Shown: positions 58,229 to 64,000 of the stretch, piece after piece
Position numbering within the stretch: the first letter of the stretch is position 1
How the letters are laid out: each line of letters starts with the position of its first letter
Source: Rhizobiales bacterium UBA3584
GTDB lineage: Bacteria > Pseudomonadota > Alphaproteobacteria > Rhizobiales > Devosiaceae
Length of the DNA stretch: 64,000 nt
Direction: 5' to 3'
NCBI GenBank assembly: GCA_002375765.1
Contig: DFMV01000080.1
Location: 1-64,000 of the forward strand
Translations under genes and position numbers: made by a program
The notes under the pieces: generated by a model
Database searches by the model: none
Seen by the model: only the letters and a program-made list of their open reading frames with translations
What the model was told of the DNA's origin: nothing

Positions 58229-60070
58229 TCAGCTCTCGGCCGGTTGAGCTTTTTCCAGGATTTCGGCAGCCTCGGGGTTGAGGGCAGCGCCCTTGTGCCG
58301 GGGCTTGAATGAAGGCGTGGGCCGTGGGCCCTCGGCATTGCCCAGCATGAGCGCGGCGCCCTCGCGCAAACCGCCGGCAACATCGAGTTCGAACCTTGCC
58401 TTGTCGCGCTCGCGGACCTCTTCAAGAATGTCGGCCGCTTCGCCCTCGTCGACGCCCAGCGCGACCAGCGTCTCGTAGCCGAAGACAAAGGCGGATTCGA
58501 GCATTTCGCGGATCTGGTAATCGACGCCGAGATGAACCAGATCGACGGCGTGCTCGCGGTCAAAGGCCCGGACATAGAGTTGCGCCAACGGGTATTGGGA
58601 TTTGACGTGCTCGGCGATCCGCGTCGCATCGGCCGGCCTGTCGATGCAGACCAGAATGGCCGTGGCCGTGGGTGCGCCGGCAGCGTGGAGGATTTCGGGG
58701 CGAGTGCCATCGCCATAATAGACCTTGAAGCCGAATTCGGCAGCCGCGCGAATCATCTCGACGTCGTTGTCGATGATGGTGACGTCCACCCCCTTGGCCA
58801 AAAGCGGCTGACTGACGATCTGGGAAAAGCGGCCAAAGCCGATGATCAGCACCGTTCCGGCCAGGCCGTCGGCGATTTCGACGCCATCAAGGTTTGGCGC
58901 CTCACGCGGCATGATGCGGTTCATACCGATGATGGCAATCGGCGTGAGCACCATCGAGATGATGACAGTGGTGGTCAGGATGGCGTTCATTTCCGCGTCG
59001 AGAATGCCCACGCCGAGCGCGGCGGAAAACAAGACAAAGGCAAACTCGCCGCCCTGCGCCATGAGCACCGAGCGCTCCAGCGCCTCGCCATGGCTGGAGC
59101 GCAACAGGCGGGCGATGGCGTAGATGCCGGCGAACTTGACGGCCATATAAACGATGACCGCCATGATGATGAACGGATAGTTCTGGGCGATGACGCCAAG
59201 ATCGAGCGACATGCCGACGGCGATGAAGAACAGGCCGAGCAGGATGCCGCGGAACGGTTCGATATCGGCTTCGAGCTGGTGGCGGAACGTCGATTCCGAA
59301 AGGAGCACGCCAGCCAGGAAGGCGCCCATAGCCATGGACAACCCGCTCATATCCATGGCCAGCGCTGCGCCGAGCACGACGAGCAGGGCAGCGGCGGTCA
59401 TCACCTCGCGGGCGTGAGCATTGGCGAGAATGCGAAACAGGGGGTTGAGCAAAAAACGCCCGACAAGCACCAGACCGACCAGCGCGCCGACGGCAATGGC
59501 GATATCGGCCAGCCTTTGGCCCATGGTCACGGTTTCGGCCTGCGGCGCGATAAAGGTGACGAGAGCCAGAAGAGGAACGATGGCGAGGTCTTCGAGCAGG
59601 AGGACGGAAACCATTTTCTGGCCGGCAGGCGTTGCGATTTCGCCGCGTTCTTCGAGCACCTGGAAGACGATGGCGGTTGACGTGAGAACAAAGCCCAGCC
59701 CGGCAATCAGAGCGATGGTTGGTGGAAGGCCCATCATAATTCCAGCGCCGGTCATCAGCGCGGCGCATGTTCCCACCTGAAGAACGCCCAGCCCGAAAAT
59801 TTCCTTGCGCAGGCTCCACAGCCGCCGGGGCTGCATTTCGAGGCCGATCACGAACAGGAACATCACGACGCCGAGTTCTGCAGTGTGAAGAATGGTCTCG
59901 GGATGGGTGACAACGGCAAAGCCGAACGGGCCGATGGCGAGACCGGCGGCCAGATAGCCCAGTACGGAGCCCAGTCCGATTCTCTTGAAAATGGGGACGG
60001 CAACGACACCTGCCGCCAGAATTCCGACGACCGGAAAAAGATCGAACCCGTGTGCCGCTTCGCCAGCCAT
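58229..60070 (-). CDS. monovalent cation:proton antiporter-2 (KefB-like)
   Basis: This 613-residue inner-membrane protein has an N-terminal CPA2 exchanger (about twelve helices) and a C-terminal TrkA-N/RCK domain with the GFGRFSQIVSQPLLAKGVDVTII nucleotide motif, an arrangement of KefB/KefC-type K+ efflux systems. The membrane part shows GSVLGYLAAGLAIGP and VIGLEMQP near the start. The C-terminal tail (GLREGAALMLGNAEG) is longer than needed for RCK. It probably balances K+ and pH; no KefF/KefG partner is visible. Confidence 0.9.
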   Translation of the reverse strand: MAGEAAHGFDLFPVVGILAAGVVAVPIFKRIGLGSVLGYLAAGLAIGPFGFAVVTHPETILHTAELGVVMFLFVIGLEMQPRRLWSLRKEIFGLGVLQVGTCAALMTGAGIMMGLPPTIALIAGLGFVLTSTAIVFQVLEERGEIATPAGQKMVSVLLLEDLAIVPLLALVTFIAPQAETVTMGQRLADIAIAVGALVGLVLVGRFLLNPLFRILANAHAREVMTAAALLVVLGAALAMDMSGLSMAMGAFLAGVLLSESTFRHQLEADIEPFRGILLGLFFIAVGMSLDLGVIAQNYPFIIMAVIVYMAVKFAGIYAIARLLRSSHGEALERSVLMAQGGEFAFVLFSAALGVGILDAEMNAILTTTVIISMVLTPIAIIGMNRIMPREAPNLDGVEIADGLAGTVLIIGFGRFSQIVSQPLLAKGVDVTIIDNDVEMIRAAAEFGFKVYYGDGTRPEILHAAGAPTATAILVCIDRPADATRIAEHVKSQYPLAQLYVRAFDREHAVDLVHLGVDYQIREMLESAFVFGYETLVALGVDEGEAADILEEVRERDKARFELDVAGGLREGAALMLGNAEGPRPTPSFKPRHKGAALNPEAAEILEKAQPAES

Positions 60071-60135
60071 CCTGTCCCCCGGGAGATGAAATTGTCAGCT
60101 TACGCTACGGGAGTCCGGGACGCACGACAAGGCGG

Positions 60136-60178
60136 TTGACGGTGGTGTGCCGGTGTGTTAGTTCTATATTACACTATA
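60136..60178 (+). promoter_or_regulatory. promoter and likely operator of the GntR-ABC operon
   Basis: TTGACG at 60136-60141, a 17 bp spacer and TAGTTC at 60159-60164 form a promoter. A GTGT...ACAC inverted pair flanks the -10 region (about 60155-60174), as expected for a GntR/YtrA-type operator blocking it. ATG of the regulator follows at 60190. Confidence 0.6.
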
Positions 60179-60189
60179 CGGAAGCACAC

Positions 60190-60546
60190 ATGACCCAGTG
60201 GCGCGACGACCAACCGATATTTCTGCAAATCCGGCAAAGGATGATCGAGATGATCCTCAACGGGGCGATCAATGAGGGTGACCCCCTGCCCTCTGTCCGA
60301 CAAGTGGCGACCGACCTTTCGGTCAATCCATTGACGGTGACCAAATCCTACCAGTCCCTGGTGGATATGGGCACAGTCGAAAAGCGCCGGGGACTCGGCA
60401 TGTATGTAACCGATGGTGCGCGGGCTGCGCTGCTTGCGCATGAACGGGACAAATTTCTGAAAGAGGACTGGCCGGCGATTGCGGCGCGGATTTCGGCGCT
60501 CGGGCTTTCGGCTGGTGATTTGCTCAAGGATGGAGACGAGAAATGA
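60190..60546 (+). CDS. GntR family (YtrA-type) repressor
   Basis: This 118-residue regulator has the GntR winged helix (PIFLQIRQRMIEMILNGAIN, PLPSVRQVATDLSVNPLTVTKSYQSL) and only a short C-terminal helix, the YtrA subfamily that controls neighbouring ABC genes. GGAAG lies 7 bases before the ATG. It overlaps the ATPase gene by 4 bases (ATGA), so it is probably an autorepressor of the operon; the effector is unknown. Confidence 0.92.
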   Translation: MTQWRDDQPIFLQIRQRMIEMILNGAINEGDPLPSVRQVATDLSVNPLTVTKSYQSLVDMGTVEKRRGLGMYVTDGARAALLAHERDKFLKEDWPAIAARISALGLSAGDLLKDGDEK

Positions 60547-61427
60547 CCGCTGAAAACCCAATCGTTTCGGCGCGTGGCCTGCGCAAGCAGTTCGGCAAGA
60601 ACGAGATTTTGCACGGGCTCGATTTCGACATTCCGGCCGGGCGCATCTACGGGCTGGTCGGGCACAATGGTGCCGGCAAGACGACCACGCTCAATGCGCT
60701 GCTGGGCCTGACCCAGTGTGAGGGCAAGATCGAAGTCTTGGGGCTCGATCCCTTCGCCAACCGCGCCACGCTGATGAACGATGTCGCGTTCATTTCCGAT
60801 GTGGCCTCCCTGCCCCGGTTTCTGCGGGTGCGCGAGCTTTTTGCGCTTTTGAGCAACATTCATCCCAACTTTTCCCAGGACAAGGCGCGCGATTTTCTTT
60901 CGGGCACCGACATCAAGCCCGAAGCCAAGATCAAGAACCTCTCCAAGGGTATGATCGCCCAGCTTCACCTGGCTGTTGTCATGGCGATCGACGCCAAGCT
61001 TCTGGTCCTGGACGAACCGACGCTCGGGCTCGACATCACCTATCGCAAGCGGTTTTACCGGCGGCTGCTCGAAGACTACATGACCGAGGAGCGTACCCTG
61101 CTCATCACCACCCATCAGGTGGACGAGATCGAATTCATGCTGTCCGACATCATGTTCATCCGCGATGGCGAATTGATCGTCCATATGCAGATGGAGACGG
61201 TCAACACACGCTATTGCCAGCTGGTGATTTCCGATCCGGCGCATGTGGACGCCGCCCGCGCGCTGGGACCGGTCTCCACCGAAAGCCGGTTCGGACAGAC
61301 GGCGATGATCTTTGATGGCGTGGACCGCGAAAAGCTGGCAACGCTGGGTCAGATTTCCACCCCGAGCCTTTCGGACCTTTTTGTCGCGCTGATGCAGCGT
61401 GAAACACATAATGCGGGAGCTGCCTGA
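60543..61427 (+). CDS. ABC transporter ATP-binding protein (YtrB-like)
   Basis: This 294-residue ATPase has Walker A GHNGAGKTT near residue 38, a signature-like NLSKGMIAQLHLA near 133 and Walker B LLVLDEPTLGLD near 150. The C-terminal extension of about 70 residues carries a beta-rich region, typical of YtrB/BcrA-type exporters that couple to a separate permease. It is in an operon with the GntR repressor and the permease, overlapping both. Confidence 0.92.
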   Translation: MTAENPIVSARGLRKQFGKNEILHGLDFDIPAGRIYGLVGHNGAGKTTTLNALLGLTQCEGKIEVLGLDPFANRATLMNDVAFISDVASLPRFLRVRELFALLSNIHPNFSQDKARDFLSGTDIKPEAKIKNLSKGMIAQLHLAVVMAIDAKLLVLDEPTLGLDITYRKRFYRRLLEDYMTEERTLLITTHQVDEIEFMLSDIMFIRDGELIVHMQMETVNTRYCQLVISDPAHVDAARALGPVSTESRFGQTAMIFDGVDREKLATLGQISTPSLSDLFVALMQRETHNAGAA

Positions 61428-62320
61428 TGCAGGCCTTCATTGCGCTTATCAAACGCGAGTATCTCGAACATCGCGGCGCCTTCATCTACGGCCCCACCCT
61501 GCTGCTGGCGCTTGGGTCTCTGGCAGCGCTCTATGCTGTGTTCGGAACCGATTTCAGGGACGAATTCAGCGGAACCCTGCCGACCGTGCTACGCTTTTAC
61601 GAGGCGGCCTTCGCTCTGGGGGCAGCGGGATGGCTGGTGTATCTGATCATCATGCTGTTCTTTTACTATGGCGATGCGTTTTCAGCCGACAGCCGCAACA
61701 ATTCGATGTTGTTCTGGAAATCGATGCCGCAGAGCGACCTCAAGATATTCGGGTCCAAGGTGGCAGCTTCGCTGACGGTGTTTCCCGCTGCAATCCTTCT
61801 CGCCCTCGCCATCACCGGGGTCATCGCCTATCTGCCGACCGTCATCGCGAGCGATTTCCTGGGCGGTTTTGCGCCGCCAACCATCGGGGAAACGGTCAGT
61901 GCCTGGCTCAACATCATGGTTTCGGCCATCGTGCTGTTCGCCATAACGTTGCTTTGGTATCTGCCCTTCCTGGCCTGGGTGGGCCTGCTGGGCACCATCT
62001 TCAAGCGCTGGGCCATTCCGCTGGCCTTTCTCATACCGGCAGTGATCGGCCTGTTTGAACGGGTCGTGATGCGCAACATTTTGCAGGACGGCGCCTTGTG
62101 GTCCTTCATAACCGACCGGTTCGAAGTGAAATTCGAGGGCTTCGATTTCGAGGTGTACTTCGAGCAACACTGGCTCGCCGGCCAGAAATGGGATGGATTG
62201 GAGCTGGCCACGCTCATGCTGACGGGAGTGGATTGGATCCAGATCGCGGGAGGGATCGCGGTCGCAGCAGTCTTTATTTATGCAGCCAGCGAGTATCGCA
62301 GACGTTACATCCTGACCTGA
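61427..62320 (+). CDS. ABC transporter permease
   Basis: This 297-residue protein has about six hydrophobic segments (first at LLLALGSLAALYAVFG near residue 20, with a long loop after it) and a start overlapping the ATPase stop (TGATG). It fits the permease partner of YtrB-type transporters such as ABC-2 exporters. The substrate is unknown; YtrA/YtrB relatives respond to cell-wall antibiotics. Confidence 0.88.
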   Translation: MQAFIALIKREYLEHRGAFIYGPTLLLALGSLAALYAVFGTDFRDEFSGTLPTVLRFYEAAFALGAAGWLVYLIIMLFFYYGDAFSADSRNNSMLFWKSMPQSDLKIFGSKVAASLTVFPAAILLALAITGVIAYLPTVIASDFLGGFAPPTIGETVSAWLNIMVSAIVLFAITLLWYLPFLAWVGLLGTIFKRWAIPLAFLIPAVIGLFERVVMRNILQDGALWSFITDRFEVKFEGFDFEVYFEQHWLAGQKWDGLELATLMLTGVDWIQIAGGIAVAAVFIYAASEYRRRYILT

Positions 62321-62328
62321 CCCGTTCC

Positions 62329-62378
62329 TTGTCGTGCGGTCGAACCGGAAAAGTCTCCACCTTTTCCTGACCACACTC
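62329..62378. repeat. dispersed palindromic repeat, copy C
   Basis: This is the third copy of the repeat at 37852 and 45551, with GTGCGGTCGAACCGGAAAAG at its left arm and CTTTTCCTGACCACAC on the right. It is immediately followed by a bidirectional terminator. Confidence 0.75.
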
Positions 62379-62412
62379 TAAAAAGGCCGCCCTCGGGGGC
62401 GGCCTTTTTCTT
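62379..62412. terminator. bidirectional terminator between ABC operon and mmsA
   Basis: AAAAAGGCCGCC pairs with GGCGGCCTTTTT around CTCGGG, with T-runs on both strands. It ends the GntR-ABC operon on the plus strand and mmsA on the minus strand. Confidence 0.88.
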
Positions 62413-63909
62413 TTACGCCATTGTCGGCATTGAAAACTGTGCGCCTTCCTTCAGCCCGGACGGCCAACGGGCGGTGACGGTCTTGGTGCGGGTCCAGAAC
62501 TTTATCGAATCCGTGCCGTGCTGGTTGAGATCGCCGAAGGCCGAGGCCTTCCAGCCGCCGAAGGAATGATAGGCGAGCGGAGTGGGGATGGGCACGTTGA
62601 TGCCCACCATGCCGATATTGATGCGTGAGGCGAAATCGCGTGCGGTATCGCCATCGCGGGTGAAAATCGCAACGCCATTGCCATAGGGGTGTTTGAGCGG
62701 CAGCGACAGGGCTTCTTCGTAGGTCGGGGCGCGGACGACCGAAAGTACGGGCCCGAAAATCTCCTCGCGATAGATGTCCATCTCAGGGGTGACGCGGTCG
62801 AACAGCGTGCCGCCGACGAAATAGCCCTCTTCATAGCCCTGCAAGGTGAAACCGCGACCATCGACAACCAGATCGGCGCCCTGCGCCTTACCGCTGTCGA
62901 TGAGAGAGAGAATGCGTTCTTGCGCCGCCCTGGTGATGACCGGGCCGAGATCTGTCGCCGCATCGGTGTAAGGACCGATCTTGAGGCTTTCGACGCGGGG
63001 GGCGAGTGCGGCGACCAGCCGGTCAGCAGTTTCCTCGCCCACCGGAACGGCAACCGAAATCGCCATGCAGCGCTCACCCGCCGAACCGTAACCGGCGCCG
63101 ATCAACGCATCGGCGGCCTTTTCGATATCGGCGTCGGGCATGATGATCATGTGGTTCTTGGCGCCGCCGAACGCCTGCACGCGCTTGCCGTGGGCGGCGG
63201 CGGTTGCATAGATGTGGCGGGCGATGGGTGTCGAGCCGACAAAGCTCACCCCGGCAATGTCATCATGGGCGAGGATGGCATCGACGGCGGTCTTGTCACC
63301 ATTGACGACGTTGAGAATACCGGCGGGCAGTCCCGCTTCGATCATCAACTCGGCCAGCCGCATTGGGACCGAAGGGTCGCGCTCGGAGGGCTTGAGGATG
63401 AAGGCGTTGCCGGCGGCGATGGCGGGCGCGAACATCCACATGGGGATCATGGCCGGGAAGTTGAACGGGGTGATGCCCGCGCCGATACCGAGCGGCTGGC
63501 GCATGGAATACATGTCGATCCCCGGCCCTGCCCCTTCGGTGAATTCGCCCTTTTGCAGATGAGGGATGCCGCAGACAAATTCGGCGACCTCCATGCCGCG
63601 CACGATATCGCCCTTTGAATCCTCGATGGTCTTGCCGTGCTCGGCCGAGAGCAGTTCTGCCAACTCGTCCATGTGGGTGTTGATGAGATCGACAAAGCGG
63701 AAAAACACCCGCGCCCGGCGCTGGGGATTGGTGGCCGCCCAGCCTGGTTGCGCGGCGGCGGCCGATGCGATGGCTGCGTCGAGATCGGCGGCATCGGCCA
63801 GGGCGACTTTGGCTGAGACCTCGCCGGTTGCCGGGTTGAAGATGTCGGCGAACCGGCCCGACTTGCCCTCCGCATGGACCCCATTGATGAAATGCCCGAT
63901 GGTCTTCAT
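62413..63909 (-). CDS. mmsA: methylmalonate-semialdehyde dehydrogenase (acylating)
   Basis: This 498-residue aldehyde dehydrogenase converts methylmalonate or malonate semialdehyde to propanoyl-CoA or acetyl-CoA, using NAD+ and CoA, in valine or inositol breakdown. The family features are MKTIGHFINGVHAEGKSGRF at the start, GITPFNFPAMIPMWMFAPAI near 150, KNHMIIMPDADIEKAADALI in place of the usual Glu loop and the catalytic Cys in GSAGERCMAIS near 285. The start at 63909 has GAGGAG 6 bases upstream. The gap to the window end (63910-64000) contains no gene. Confidence 0.94.
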   Translation of the reverse strand: MKTIGHFINGVHAEGKSGRFADIFNPATGEVSAKVALADAADLDAAIASAAAAQPGWAATNPQRRARVFFRFVDLINTHMDELAELLSAEHGKTIEDSKGDIVRGMEVAEFVCGIPHLQKGEFTEGAGPGIDMYSMRQPLGIGAGITPFNFPAMIPMWMFAPAIAAGNAFILKPSERDPSVPMRLAELMIEAGLPAGILNVVNGDKTAVDAILAHDDIAGVSFVGSTPIARHIYATAAAHGKRVQAFGGAKNHMIIMPDADIEKAADALIGAGYGSAGERCMAISVAVPVGEETADRLVAALAPRVESLKIGPYTDAATDLGPVITRAAQERILSLIDSGKAQGADLVVDGRGFTLQGYEEGYFVGGTLFDRVTPEMDIYREEIFGPVLSVVRAPTYEEALSLPLKHPYGNGVAIFTRDGDTARDFASRINIGMVGINVPIPTPLAYHSFGGWKASAFGDLNQHGTDSIKFWTRTKTVTARWPSGLKEGAQFSMPTMA

Positions 63910-64000
63910 TGCTCGCTCCTCAAAAATGTCCCCGCAAGAATGAATGTCTATTATTGTCAGCTCAACGTGATAGTTTTCACATTCGATGTGCAAAAATCGT

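Noticed and set aside
1..64000. CRISPR array or rRNA genes
   Set aside because: No regularly spaced repeats with spacers and no rRNA sequence were seen in reading the window.

Overview
The window looks like part of the chromosome of a Hyphomicrobiales alphaproteobacterium, most like Devosiaceae (Devosia/Pelagibacterium type). This rests on high GC content, GcrA, the argD-argF-hslO block beside gcrA, a SAM-II riboswitch before metZ, the long two-domain dCTP deaminase, long PstA/PstC proteins and PACE, DUF3422 and DUF924 genes. The genus is inferred from gene content and was not tested by alignment.

Bases 1 to about 20.8 kb are an integrated mobilisable or conjugative island. A tyrosine integrase (19316-20674, minus) lies against the 3' end of a tRNA-Gly(CCC) gene (20812-20885), the usual right edge of a tRNA-targeted island; the left edge is not in the window. 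Two transcription blocks diverge from a 520 bp hub (10311-10830) that holds five copies of CAATCCTTG. The leftward block carries DUF932, a long ParB-like protein, a Toprim protein, DUF2493 and DUF736. The rightward block carries two unknown proteins, a ParA-like ATPase with an altered Walker A, a membrane protein, a VirD4/TraD-type coupling protein, a MobF relaxase-helicase and two small proteins. No type IV secretion channel genes are visible. Most transcription units in the island start with a strong hairpin or long palindrome, and three rightward units share an 18-base box.

Inside the leftward block is a visibly more AT-rich cargo operon (3290-4948). It encodes a small multi-pass membrane protein, a ThsB-like (DUF1863) TIR protein and a second TIR protein, next to a broken tyrosine integrase. 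It resembles Thoeris-type TIR defence but has no recognisable ThsA (SIR2/SLOG or Macro), so it is the best candidate here for an undescribed system.

From 20.8 kb onward the DNA is core chromosome: glycine-betaine ABC transporter (proVWX), dCTP deaminase, riboswitch-controlled metZ, trkH, an RND efflux pair, argD-argF-hslO, gcrA, a PACE pump, two CrcB fluoride-channel subunits, an ABC exporter, a GtrA plus HAD-UbiA pair, the phosphate regulon in the order phoR-pstSCAB-phoU-phoB with a Pho box, a PPK2 kinase, a sugar kinase, a RecD-like helicase, a KefB-type antiporter, a GntR-ABC operon and mmsA. Three copies of a ~50 bp palindromic repeat and one 30 bp inverted-repeat pair lie between these genes.
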